From Acidobacteriota bacterium (GTDB lineage: Bacteria > Acidobacteriota > Thermoanaerobaculia > Thermoanaerobaculales > Thermoanaerobaculaceae): a stretch of 64,000 bases of DNA. Location: NCBI GenBank assembly GCA_016213675.1, contig JACQZW010000047.1, forward strand, positions 1 to 64,000. The letters run 5' to 3'. Below the pieces are notes generated by a model that saw only the letters and a program-made list of their open reading frames with translations, was not told the DNA's origin and ran no database searches. This document shows, in pieces, positions 1 through 9,202 of this stretch; position 1 is the stretch's first letter; each line of letters begins with the position of its first letter. Both the position numbers and the translations under genes were made by a program.

Positions 1-188
1 CCCCCTGCGACCCGGCAGGCGATCCCGGCCTCGCTGTTGCGGCGCGTCTCCCAGGCGCCCGCCGCGTCGCGGCGGAGCAGCTCGGTCTCGCCGGCGCGGG
101 CGAACGCCTCGCCCCTCAGCCGGTGGCGCTGCAGCTCCTCGAGCGCGCTGGCGATCGGCTGGGCCAGGGGCCCGAGGTCGGCGCTCAC
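1..188 (-). CDS. TldD/PmbA-family protein, N-terminal fragment (cut by window edge)
   Basis: Only the first ~62 codons are inside the window. The reading frame starts at GTG (188-186), overlapping the TGA of the upstream TldD-like gene by 4 bp (GTGA), so the two genes are translationally coupled. The visible N-terminus ends in a segment reading RRNSEAGIACRV, which resembles the N-terminal domain shared by TldD and PmbA/TldE proteins. In known systems TldD (with the metal site) and TldE/PmbA (without it) form a heterodimeric protease that trims modified peptides and toxins. The partner role is inferred from gene order; the catalytic region lies outside the window. Confidence 0.6.
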   Translation of the reverse strand, partial: MSADLGPLAQPIASALEELQRHRLRGEAFARAGETELLRRDAAGAWETRRNSEAGIACRVAG

Positions 189-1381
189 CGGATCTCCATG
201 CCGCGGACCAGGAGCCACGGCGACATGCCCCCGGTCGGGACGACGTCGCCATCCTTGCCGCACCACCCCGGTTCGGCGCTCGCCTCGGCAGGGCCGCCCG
301 CGGCCACGAGCCCGTCGCGGGCGGCGCGCGCGTCGGCGACGAGGGTGAACCCACCGACGGGCCGGTGCCGCTCGCCGCGGCGCAGCTCCCACCCCTCGCG
401 GACGGCGAGGAGGAGCAGGCCGAAGCGGGGCTCGAGGGTGCCGGCGGCGAAGCGGAGCACCTCGAGCCGGGCCTCCTCGCGGGGCGGCACGGAAGCCCCG
501 TCGGGTGCGCCGAGGATCAGGTTCGACATCCGCGGCCGCGGGGGCAGGTGGCAGCTCGCCCGCCGGGCGTTGCCGCCCCCCGATCCGAAGGCCGCGCCGC
601 CGGCCCGGTCGGTGAGGGCGCCGACCAGCTCGCCGCCGCGCAGGAGCGGCCGGGGCGCCGCCGGAACGCCCTCGTCGTCCGCCGTGAAGGCGCCGGGGAG
701 GTCGTCGCGGGTCGGGTCGTCGTCGAGGTCGAGCGGGAGCGGCAGGAGCGTCTCGCCGAACGAGCCCGCCCACGGCGAGCCGCCGGCGAGCAGCGCGTCG
801 CTCTCCAGCGGGTGGCCGAGCAGCTCGTGGACGAACACCGTCGCCGCCGTCGGCGCGAGCAGGACGTCGACCCTGCCGGGCCGCGGCGCGGCGTGCGGCG
901 CCGACGACAGGGTCAGGTCGGCCCCGGGCGCGGCCGGCCACACGGTCAGCCGGCGCTGGCCGTCCGCCGCCTCAACGTCGAGGAGCTGCGGGCGGCGGAT
1001 CTCGGCGACGGCGCCGTCGCGGATCACGGCGGCCCACGTCCACCACCAGCGCAGGGTGACGTCGAGACCGGGGTGGATCGGGAGCGTCTCCACGGCGGGC
1101 GGCGGGACGAAGCCCGGCCACGGCGTGGCCGGCAGCGGCCGGGCGGGGATGTCGAGCAGCCCGGCGAGGACGGTGCGGTCGAGACCGTCCGCCGAGACGA
1201 GTCGGCCGTCGCGCCGCACCGCGGCCCCTTCGCGCAGGACCACGGCATGCTCGGTGACCCGCCCGCCGCGGATCGTCCAGCTCGCCATCGCCACGCGCTC
1301 GACGAACAGGTCCACGAGGTCACGCAGACGGAGGCGGTGGATGGCAACGGCGAGGGGCGCGAGGTCGGCGGGCGTGGTCAT
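185..1381 (-). CDS. tldD: TldD-like metalloprotease subunit
   Basis: A 398-residue protein with the motif HELLGH at about residues 185-190 followed by PLESD. This corresponds to the HExxxH zinc site of TldD. The C-terminal half, with its Gly-rich SGGGNARR segment and a conserved late MSNLIL stretch, also fits the TldD/PmbA fold. Start chosen: ATG at 1381, because the frame upstream has no family-like sequence. The protein is shorter than the ~480 residues of E. coli TldD. The next gene (1-188) overlaps it by 4 bp and is probably the TldE-type partner. The gene diverges from the carboxylase operon at 1445, and a shared AT-rich spot at 1394-1402 may serve both promoters. Confidence 0.8.
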   Translation of the reverse strand: MTTPADLAPLAVAIHRLRLRDLVDLFVERVAMASWTIRGGRVTEHAVVLREGAAVRRDGRLVSADGLDRTVLAGLLDIPARPLPATPWPGFVPPPAVETLPIHPGLDVTLRWWWTWAAVIRDGAVAEIRRPQLLDVEAADGQRRLTVWPAAPGADLTLSSAPHAAPRPGRVDVLLAPTAATVFVHELLGHPLESDALLAGGSPWAGSFGETLLPLPLDLDDDPTRDDLPGAFTADDEGVPAAPRPLLRGGELVGALTDRAGGAAFGSGGGNARRASCHLPPRPRMSNLILGAPDGASVPPREEARLEVLRFAAGTLEPRFGLLLLAVREGWELRRGERHRPVGGFTLVADARAARDGLVAAGGPAEASAEPGWCGKDGDVVPTGGMSPWLLVRGMEIR

Positions 1382-1444
1382 GACAGTGCCGTGATAGCAT
1401 AAGCCGCTTTCGGCACAGCCGGTCACCGTGGGGAGGAAGATGGC

Positions 1445-2992
<1,548 letters not shown>

Positions 2993-3000
2993 ATCCGTCA

Positions 3001-3027
3001 AGCGTCGAGCGTTCAGCGTTGAGCGGA
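3001..3027 (+). repeat. heptamer array A (AGCGTYG, forward orientation)
   Basis: Directly after the pccB stop come four 7-bp units in register: AGCGTCG, AGCGTTC, AGCGTTG and AGCGGA. Arrays B and D downstream are the reverse complement of the same heptamer, so A and B form an inverted pair around the four-helix-bundle gene. Confidence 0.8.
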
Positions 3028-3051
3028 ACGACCGCGCCACTGGGCGTCTGA

Positions 3052-3471
3052 ATGCAGCGATTCACCGCTCTTCGCGTGTGGCAACGGAGTCACCGACTTG
3101 CGGTCGAGATCTATGGAATGACGGCTGGTTTCCCGTCAGAAGAGCGGTTCGGGCTCACGGCGCAGCTCCGGCGCGCTGCTGTGTCTGTGGCTGCCAACAT
3201 CGCAGAAGGCTCGAAGCGTGAGTCGCGTCGAGACTACGCCCGTTTCCTCAACATCGCCGAGGGCTCGAGAGCCGAGGTGGAGGAGCTCTTGATACTCGGC
3301 CGCGACATCGGTTTCGCCTCCGATGAGGCCGCAGCTTCGCTCCTTGAGGAGGCGAACCACGTCGCGAGGATGCTGTCCGTCCTGCGGGCGAGAGTTGCGA
3401 AAGGGCCTGAGGGGGAAGGGGAACGCTCGACGCTCGACGCTCGACGCTCGACCGGGAGGGTGGGCGGGTGA
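3052..3471 (+). CDS. four-helix-bundle protein (S23/23S-rRNA intervening-sequence protein, bAvd-like)
   Basis: A 139-residue protein matching the small family found inside 23S rRNA intervening sequences and related to Avd of diversity-generating retroelements. Family hallmarks visible are the N-terminal LRVWQRSHRLAVEIY, then QLRRAAVSVAANIAEGS and YARFLNIAEGSRAEVEE. No reverse transcriptase, template repeat or rRNA lies nearby, so neither known context applies and the function is unknown. It splits an otherwise normal carboxylase operon. The last ~16 residues (from GERSTLD) are encoded by heptamer array B, so the native C-terminus may have been replaced or extended. No good ribosome binding site precedes the ATG. 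The stop overlaps the accC GTG (GTGA). Confidence 0.8.
   Translation: MQRFTALRVWQRSHRLAVEIYGMTAGFPSEERFGLTAQLRRAAVSVAANIAEGSKRESRRDYARFLNIAEGSRAEVEELLILGRDIGFASDEAAASLLEEANHVARMLSVLRARVAKGPEGEGERSTLDARRSTGRVGG
3424..3463 (-). repeat. heptamer array B (inverted copy) with attached Shine-Dalgarno segment
   Basis: Four perfect CGCTCGA units (3424-3451) are followed by CCGGGAGGGTGGGCGG, whose GGGAGG sits at a workable distance from the accC GTG at 3468. The heptamer is the reverse complement of array A (AGCGTCG in rotated phase). The array encodes the tail of the four-helix-bundle protein. Confidence 0.85.
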
Positions 3472-4988
3472 GGATACTCATCGCGAACCGGGGCGAGATC
3501 GCCGTCCGGCTGCTCCGGGCGTGCCGCGAGCTGGGCCACGAGAGCGTGGCCGTCTACTCCGACGCCGACCGGGTGCAGCCCCACGTGCTCGAGGCCGACT
3601 GGGCGATCCGCATCGGCCCGGCGCCGGCCCGGGAGTCGTACCTCGACCCCGAGCGGGTCCTGGCCGCGGCCCGGCAGTCCGGCGCCGAGGCCGTCCACCC
3701 GGGCTACGGGTTCCTCGCCGAGAACGCCTCGTTCGCCCGCGCCGTCGAGGCCGCCGGCCTGGTCTGGATCGGGCCGCCGCCGGAGGTCATCGAGCTGCTC
3801 GGCTCGAAGACCGCGGCGCGCGAACTGGCGGTCAAGGTCGGCGCGCCGGTCGTGCCGGGCACCGCGCCGCTCGCCGACGCCGGCGAGGCCGCGGCGTTCG
3901 CCGACCGCGTCGGCTACCCGATCCTCCTCAAGGCGGTCGGCGGCGGCGGCGGCAAGGGGATGCGCGTCGTCCGCTACGCCGAGGAGCTGCCGGCGTTGCT
4001 CGCCCGCGCCGCCTCGGAGGGCAAGGCGTTCTTCGCCGACGAGCGGGTCTACGCCGAGAAGCTCATCGAGAAGCCTCGCCACGTCGAGGTGCAGATCCTC
4101 GGCGACCGCCACGGCAACCTGACCCACTTCGGCGAGCGCGAGTGCTCGCTGCAGCGGCGGCACCAGAAGGTCCTCGAGGAGTCGCCGTCGGTGGCGGTGA
4201 CGCCGGAGCTGCGCGCCAAGCTCGGCGCGACGGCGCTGGCGGTGGCCCGCGCCGCGGGCTACCGGTCCGCCGGTACCGTCGAGTTCCTCCTCGCCCCGGA
4301 CGGCTCGTTCTACTTCCTCGAGGTCAACACCCGGCTCCAGGTCGAGCACCCGGTGACCGAGATGGTCTACGGCGTCGACCTCGTCCACCTGATGATCCGC
4401 GAGGCGCTGGGCGAGCGGCTGGAGCTGGACCAGGCGGCGATCGTGCCGCGCGGCCATGCCGTCGAATGCCGGATCTACGCCGAGGACCCGCTGCGCGGCT
4501 TCGCGCCGTCGCCGGGGACGATCGCCATCCTCGAGCGCCCCGGCGGGCCGGGCGTGCGGGTCGACTCCGGGGTCCGCGCCGGGTCCGTGGTGCCACTCGA
4601 CTACGACCCGATCGTCGCCAAGCTGATCGTCTGGGCCGAGGATCGCGGCGCGGCGCTCGCCCGGCTGCGGCGCGCGCTCACCGAGTACCGCATCGCCGGC
4701 ATCGCGACGACGCTGCCCCTGTTCCGGCTGCTCCTCGACGTGCCCGAGTTCCGCTCCGGAGCCCTCCACACCGGGCTGCTCGACGAGCTGCTGTCGCAGC
4801 AGTCGGTGGAGCATCTCGAAGCGGCCTCGGACCCGCACCTCGAGGAGATCGCGATCGTCGGCGCCGCCTGTCTCGCCGCCCTGGACGCCGCCCGGCTGCC
4901 GGCCGACGCCATGGCCGCCGGGGAGCGCGCCGGGATGCGCTGGCGCGAGGACGGCCGCCGTCTCGCCCACGGGAGATTCCCGAGATGA
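3468..4988 (+). CDS. accC: biotin carboxylase subunit of acyl-CoA carboxylase
   Basis: A 506-residue ATP-grasp biotin carboxylase that carboxylates protein-bound biotin using ATP and bicarbonate. It begins with the classical ILIANRGEIAVR, has the Gly-rich ATP lid KAVGGGGGKGMR, HVEVQILGD, the ERECSLQRRHQK signature and EVNTRLQVEHPVTE. The length is intermediate between AccC (~450) and alpha subunits with fused carrier. Its own biotin carrier domain is absent and is supplied by the gene at 5287. Start is GTG at 3468, overlapping the previous stop; the GGGAGG that serves it belongs to repeat B. With pccB and the carrier it would form a three-polypeptide propionyl-CoA-type carboxylase. Confidence 0.93.
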   Translation: MRILIANRGEIAVRLLRACRELGHESVAVYSDADRVQPHVLEADWAIRIGPAPARESYLDPERVLAAARQSGAEAVHPGYGFLAENASFARAVEAAGLVWIGPPPEVIELLGSKTAARELAVKVGAPVVPGTAPLADAGEAAAFADRVGYPILLKAVGGGGGKGMRVVRYAEELPALLARAASEGKAFFADERVYAEKLIEKPRHVEVQILGDRHGNLTHFGERECSLQRRHQKVLEESPSVAVTPELRAKLGATALAVARAAGYRSAGTVEFLLAPDGSFYFLEVNTRLQVEHPVTEMVYGVDLVHLMIREALGERLELDQAAIVPRGHAVECRIYAEDPLRGFAPSPGTIAILERPGGPGVRVDSGVRAGSVVPLDYDPIVAKLIVWAEDRGAALARLRRALTEYRIAGIATTLPLFRLLLDVPEFRSGALHTGLLDELLSQQSVEHLEAASDPHLEEIAIVGAACLAALDAARLPADAMAAGERAGMRWREDGRRLAHGRFPR

Positions 4989-5007
4989 CCTCCCGCCCGC
5001 CCTCGCG

Positions 5008-5042
5008 GTTGAGCGTTCAGCGCCTAGCGTCCGGCGTTGGCG
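5008..5042 (+). repeat. heptamer array C (forward orientation, degenerate)
   Basis: After accC, units AGCGTTC (5012), AGCGCCT (5019), AGCGTCC (5026) and GGCGTTG (5033) keep exact 7-bp spacing in the same orientation as array A. The ~70 bp between C and D contains no gene, so C/D looks like an empty version of the A/B pair. Confidence 0.7.
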
Positions 5043-5107
5043 ACCCGCAGGCGCCCGGTGCGAGCGGCACCATCATTGGCCAAGCGCAACCGAGTTCTCC
5101 GGCGGGT

Positions 5108-5286
5108 GGGGGAACGCTCGGCGCTCGACGCTCGACGCTCGACCGGGCGGGAGGAGGGGCGTGGTTAGGTGGGGGAACGCTCGGCGCTCGACGCTCGACG
5201 CTCGACCGGGTGGGAGGAGGGGCGTGGGTGGGTGGGGGAACGCTCGGCGCTCGACGCTCGACGCTCGACCGGGTGGGAGGGGGCCG
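5108..5286 (-). repeat. 63-bp tandem repeat D (2.9 copies), each with four inverted heptamers
   Basis: Copies start at 5108, 5171 and 5234, exactly 63 bp apart and nearly identical. Each contains GGGGGAACGCTCGG, then three CGCTCGA heptamers, then CCGGG followed by GGGAGG. The last copy ends in GGGAGGGGG just before the ATG of the biotin carrier gene, so the repeat supplies its ribosome binding site. The unit is the same as array B. This region fills most of the 298-bp gap between accC and the carrier gene. Confidence 0.9.
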
Positions 5287-5787
5287 ATGAGGTTCTGGGT
5301 GGCGCGGGGCGGGCGGCGACTCGACGTGGCGGTGCGCCGCCTGGGGGAGCGCTTCGAGGTCACCGTCGACGGCTCGGCGCACGCCGTCGAGCTGGTGCCG
5401 GTCGCTGCGGGCCTGGCGTCGCTGATCTGTCAGGACGGGCGGAGCTACTCCCTCGCCAGCCAGAAGCTCGCCCCGAACCGTTGGCGCATCTCGCTCGGCG
5501 ATCGCGAGTTCGAGGTTCACCTGCGCGACCCGCTCGAGCGCGAGGTCGCGGATCGTGGATCGATCCGGACCGGCCCGCAGGAGCTCCGCGCGCCGATTCC
5601 GGGCAAGGTCGTCAGCATCGCCGTCGAGCCCGGCCAGGAGGTGGTGGCCGGCCAGCCGCTGCTCATTCTCGAGGCGATGAAGATGGAGAACCAACTGTGC
5701 GCCGAGGGCCCCGGAACCGTCGATGCCGTGCTGGTGTCGCGGGGCGCGACCGTCGAGGGTGGACAACCGCTGATGGTGCTGCGATGA
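5287..5787 (+). CDS. biotin carboxyl carrier protein of the acyl-CoA carboxylase
   Basis: A 166-residue protein with a C-terminal biotinyl/lipoyl domain (about residues 100-166). The biotin attachment motif EAMKMEN has its modified lysine at residue 132. The N-terminal ~95 residues resemble the beta-barrel (BT-like) linker of alpha subunits of acyl-CoA carboxylases rather than AccB of acetyl-CoA carboxylase. This suggests that a fused alpha subunit was split between accC and this gene, or was never fused. Start is the ATG at 5287: upstream in-frame codons are only translated 63-bp repeat, and GGGAGGGGG lies 3 nt before the ATG. Confidence 0.88.
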   Translation: MRFWVARGGRRLDVAVRRLGERFEVTVDGSAHAVELVPVAAGLASLICQDGRSYSLASQKLAPNRWRISLGDREFEVHLRDPLEREVADRGSIRTGPQELRAPIPGKVVSIAVEPGQEVVAGQPLLILEAMKMENQLCAEGPGTVDAVLVSRGATVEGGQPLMVLR

Positions 5788-6086
5788 TGTCCGGGATTTT
5801 GGATATACATTCGCGATACCGGATGGGACGTGTCGCCCTGCATCATGACCAACTCCACGGGAGAAAAGCACTTACGCGAATCTCCAGAGGTGGCAGCAGA
5901 CTTGCTTTACGACAACGCGGTTCTTCCGTTCACGCGTGTCGACACCGGGAGTAGTGGCACCTGGGACGTCGGCGGCGACGGGGAGCCGGAGTGAGGAAAG
6001 GAGGACCACAGCGGAGCGTTGAGACGTGGCACGAGTGGCAAAGTTTCGAGCAGCACAAGGCACTACCAGGAGGAAAAGGAGGTTGT
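5788..6086. other. 299-bp intergenic region, less GC-rich, with an uncertain small ORF
   Basis: The stretch before the TonB-dependent receptor is clearly less GC-rich than its surroundings. It holds one small plus-strand frame, 5845-5994 (49 codons, starting MTNSTGEKHLRE). This uses codons rare in this genome (TTA, TCT, CCA, GGA) and lacks a ribosome binding site, so it is probably not a normal gene. The 3' end carries a strong AGGAGGAAAAGGAGG ribosome binding region for the receptor. No convincing -35/-10 pair was found. A long untranslated leader controlling the receptor is possible. Confidence 0.4.
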
Positions 6087-9000
6087 ATGAATAAGAGTCG
6101 TATCTTCATCTTCGCGTTGGTTGCTGCGTTGTTCCTCTCCGTCGGGGCCTTCGCCCAGGAGCAGGCGGGCGCCATCGGTGGCGTCGTCGCCGACAAGGAC
6201 GGCGCGGCGCTCCCCGGCGCGACCGTCGAGGCCACCGGTCCGCAGGGCACCATGTCGGTCATCACCGACGTCGACGGGAGCTACAGCTTCCCGCGCCTGC
6301 CCTCGGGCAGGTACAAGATCGCCGCGAAGCTCGACGGCTTCGTCACGGCCGAGGTGCCCGGCGTCGACCTGACCCTCGGCAGATCGCTGAAGGTCAACTT
6401 CACGCTGCAGCCCGGGTCGTTCGAAGAGGCCATCACGGTCGCGGCGGAGAACGTCGTGATCGACGTGACCAAGAGCCAGACCGCGGTGAGCATTCGCCGT
6501 GAGGACCTCGAGCTACTGCCCCGCGGCCGCGACTTCACCTCGGTCGTCGCCCAGGCGGCCGGCGCCTCCGACGAGTCGTTCCTCGGCGGCATCTCCATCG
6601 ACGGCGCCTCCGGCTCGGAGAACCGCTTCATCATGGACGGCGTCGACACGACGCACCCGCAGGACGGCGTCTCCGGCCAGAACATGGTCACCGACTTCAT
6701 CGAAGAGGTGCAGGTCAAGACCGCCGGCTACAACGCCGAGTACGGCGGCTCGCTCGGCGGCGTGATCAACGCCATCACCAAGAGCGGCGGCAACGAGTTC
6801 CACGGCTGGGTCGGCGCCTACTACACCGACTCGAGCTGGAACGGCAGCCAGCGGCCGACGCCGTACGCGTCGGACCCGACCCTGTACAAGACCTACAACA
6901 AGGACGACCAGACGCGGATGGAGCCCGGCTTCTCCCTGGGCGGCCCGATCCTGCGCGACAAGCTGTGGTTCTACCTCGGTTACCAGCCGACGATCGTCAG
7001 CACCGAGCGGAACCCGCTCAACACCACCGAGACGTTCCCGCAGGACGAGACCTACCACTACTTCACCGGCAACATCAAGGGGAACATCGGCTCGAGCTTC
7101 ATCTACAAGTTCGCCGCCAACCTCTCCCCGTCGACGACCGAGAACACGCTGCCCAACCAGGACGGCACCACCCCGGCGACGGCGGACCTCGCGGTCGACA
7201 CCGACCGTGAGCGCGAGAGCTACTCGCTGTACGCCGACTTCATCCCGACCTCGAACTTCCTGGTCAGCGGCCGCGTCGGCTACTTCAAGTCCGACCTCTC
7301 GACGACGGGCAACTACCCGGCGTCGCGGATCTGGTTCCGTTCCGGCACCAATGCCTCGGGTCCGTATCCGGGCGGCCCGAGCGACCCGCTGTACCGCCCG
7401 GTCGGCTTCGCCACCAGCCCGGCGCAGACCGCGACCGACATGGACCTGTGGACCCGCAAGTCCGCCGGCCTCGACGCCACGGTGTTCTTCAACGCCCTCG
7501 GTAGCCACGCGGTCAAGTTCGGCCTCAACTACGAGCTGATCGAGAACGAGGTCGCCACCGGCGAGCCGTACAACCTGTTCGAGGTCCGCTGGGGCCGCCC
7601 CGACCGCTTCGGCGCCGGCGTCATCGGCACCTACGGCTCGGTCCACGTCCGTCGCTTCGGGACCTTCGGCGCGGCGGAGAGCACCAACTACGCCGTCTTC
7701 CTGCAGGACTCCTGGCAGGTCGCCAAGAACTTCACCGTCAACTACGGCATCCGCGCCGAGCAGGAGCGCGTGCCGAACTACGGTGCGGCGGCCGACCCCT
7801 CGCTGCCCAAGAACGCCATCGAGTTCGACTTCCAGGACAAGCTCGCCCCGCGCCTCGGCTTCGCGTGGGACGTGATGAGCGACCAGCGACTCAAGGTCTA
7901 CGGCGACTACGGCGAGTACTACGACATCACCAAGCTCGAGATGCCGCGCGGCTCGTTCGGCGGCGACAAGTGGATCGCCTACCTCTACCCGATCGAGACC
8001 CTCGACTGGACCACGCTCGCCAACGGTTGCACGCTGTCCACCAACAACCCGGCCGACAACCCCTGCCCGCTCCTGGGCACGCCGGTCACCCGTGACCTCC
8101 GCGCACCGACCGATCCGGCCACGGCCATCGACCCCGAACTCAAGCCGATGCAGAACCGTGAGTTCCAGCTCGGCGCCGAGTACCAGCTCAACGTCAACTC
8201 GATGGTCGGCGTCCGCTACGTCAACAAGACCCTCGTCAACACGATCGAGGACGTCGGCTTCCTGGTCTGCGACGACGCCGGCACCTGCCACGAGGAGTAC
8301 TGGACCGCCAACCCCGGCAAGGGAATGCTGACCGACCCGAACATCCCGGACCAGCCGGTCCCGCAGGCCGAGGCGATTCGCGACTACCAGGCCCTCGAGC
8401 TCTCCTACAACCGGCGCTTCGCCGACAACTGGTCGCTGCGCGCCAGCTACACCTACTCCGAGCTGACCGGCAACTACTCCGGTCTCGCCTCCTCCGACGA
8501 GTTCGGCCGCACCGACCCGAACGTCGCCCGCTACTTCGACGGTCTGGTCTTCGGCTACGACCAGAACGGCAAGATCAACGACGGCCCGCTCAACACCGAC
8601 CGGCCGCACGCGGTCGAGCTCCAGGGCATCTACCGCTTCCCCTGGAACATGAGCCTTGGCGTCAACACCTCGTGGCGCTCGGGCACCGCGACCTCCACCA
8701 CCGCCTTCTACAACGGCGTGGACTTCTTCCCCAACGGCCGCAACGACATGGGGCGGACGCCCAACCTGACCCAGACCGACCTCTTCATCGCCCAGCCGTT
8801 CAAGATCGGCAGCTTCGGCTTCGAGGTCAACCTGAACGTCACCAACCTGTTCGACGAGGACACCGTCACCCGCATCTACAACTACGCGTGGACCGACGAC
8901 ATCTGCGACCACGCAGAAGGCTGCGACTACAGCAACGAGTACTACTTCAACCAACTCGTCCCGTACAATGCCAGCGACTTCATGGGCGACCCGTACGACC

Positions 9001-9092
9001 CGGAGAACCCGATCGCGGACGAGTTCTACGGCAAGGACTACGCCTGGCAGGCCGCCCGCGTCGTGCGCCTCGGCCTGAAGTTCACCTTCTAA
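6087..9092 (+). CDS. TonB-dependent receptor with carboxypeptidase-regulatory-like N-terminal domain (Oar-like)
   Basis: A 1001-residue outer-membrane receptor. A signal peptide (residues 1-23, ending GAFA before QEQ) is followed by a carboxypeptidase-regulatory-like beta-sandwich (about 25-105: GGVVADKDGAALPGATV, DGSYSFPRLPSGRY). The plug follows (about 125-245; FIMDGVDTTHPQDG, YNAEYGGSLGGVINAITKSG), then a large beta-barrel ending in an aromatic LKFTF. This architecture is typical of Acidobacteria and of Myxococcus Oar. The substrate is unknown; no neighbouring SusD or hydrolase suggests it. Start is the ATG at 6087 behind a strong GGAGG. The gene stands alone and ends at an intrinsic terminator. 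Confidence 0.92.
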   Translation: MNKSRIFIFALVAALFLSVGAFAQEQAGAIGGVVADKDGAALPGATVEATGPQGTMSVITDVDGSYSFPRLPSGRYKIAAKLDGFVTAEVPGVDLTLGRSLKVNFTLQPGSFEEAITVAAENVVIDVTKSQTAVSIRREDLELLPRGRDFTSVVAQAAGASDESFLGGISIDGASGSENRFIMDGVDTTHPQDGVSGQNMVTDFIEEVQVKTAGYNAEYGGSLGGVINAITKSGGNEFHGWVGAYYTDSSWNGSQRPTPYASDPTLYKTYNKDDQTRMEPGFSLGGPILRDKLWFYLGYQPTIVSTERNPLNTTETFPQDETYHYFTGNIKGNIGSSFIYKFAANLSPSTTENTLPNQDGTTPATADLAVDTDRERESYSLYADFIPTSNFLVSGRVGYFKSDLSTTGNYPASRIWFRSGTNASGPYPGGPSDPLYRPVGFATSPAQTATDMDLWTRKSAGLDATVFFNALGSHAVKFGLNYELIENEVATGEPYNLFEVRWGRPDRFGAGVIGTYGSVHVRRFGTFGAAESTNYAVFLQDSWQVAKNFTVNYGIRAEQERVPNYGAAADPSLPKNAIEFDFQDKLAPRLGFAWDVMSDQRLKVYGDYGEYYDITKLEMPRGSFGGDKWIAYLYPIETLDWTTLANGCTLSTNNPADNPCPLLGTPVTRDLRAPTDPATAIDPELKPMQNREFQLGAEYQLNVNSMVGVRYVNKTLVNTIEDVGFLVCDDAGTCHEEYWTANPGKGMLTDPNIPDQPVPQAEAIRDYQALELSYNRRFADNWSLRASYTYSELTGNYSGLASSDEFGRTDPNVARYFDGLVFGYDQNGKINDGPLNTDRPHAVELQGIYRFPWNMSLGVNTSWRSGTATSTTAFYNGVDFFPNGRNDMGRTPNLTQTDLFIAQPFKIGSFGFEVNLNVTNLFDEDTVTRIYNYAWTDDICDHAEGCDYSNEYYFNQLVPYNASDFMGDPYDPENPIADEFYGKDYAWQAARVVRLGLKFTF

Positions 9093-9115
9093 TCGAACCG
9101 TTTCGCGAGTTACAC

Positions 9116-9146
9116 CCGGGGGGCACGAGCCCCCCGGTTTCTTTTT
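9116..9146 (+). terminator. intrinsic terminator of the TonB-dependent receptor gene
   Basis: A perfect 9-bp GC stem (9116-9124 with 9129-9137), loop ACGA, is followed by TTTCTTTTT. It lies 24 bp after the receptor stop codon. It is the clearest rho-independent terminator in the window. Confidence 0.93.
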
Positions 9147-9166
9147 CCGCGGCCGGCCGGCGACGC

Positions 9167-9196
9167 TTGGGCCGATCGGACCTCCCGGGATAGGAT
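9167..9196 (+). promoter_or_regulatory. candidate promoter of the membrane/TPR gene, leaderless type
   Basis: TTGGGC (9167-9172), an 18-nt spacer, then TAGGAT (9191-9196). Only 6 nt separate the -10 from the GTG at 9203, so transcription would begin at or next to the start codon. This supports GTG 9203 over the later ATG 9230. Confidence 0.5.
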
Positions 9197-9202
9197 GCGC
9201 GG

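Noticed and set aside
3052..3471. Diversity-generating retroelement
   Set aside because: The Avd-like protein is present, but no reverse transcriptase, no template/variable repeat pair and no target gene.
5108..5286. CRISPR-like array
   Set aside because: The 63-bp units are contiguous tandem repeats without unique spacers and contain internal heptamers; no cas genes.
6513..8954. Long minus-strand open frame (>800 codons) opposite the TonB-dependent receptor
   Set aside because: High-GC codon bias of the real gene leaves the antisense frame open. It gives Val/Asp/Gly/Arg-rich sequence without any motif, signal or ribosome binding site.
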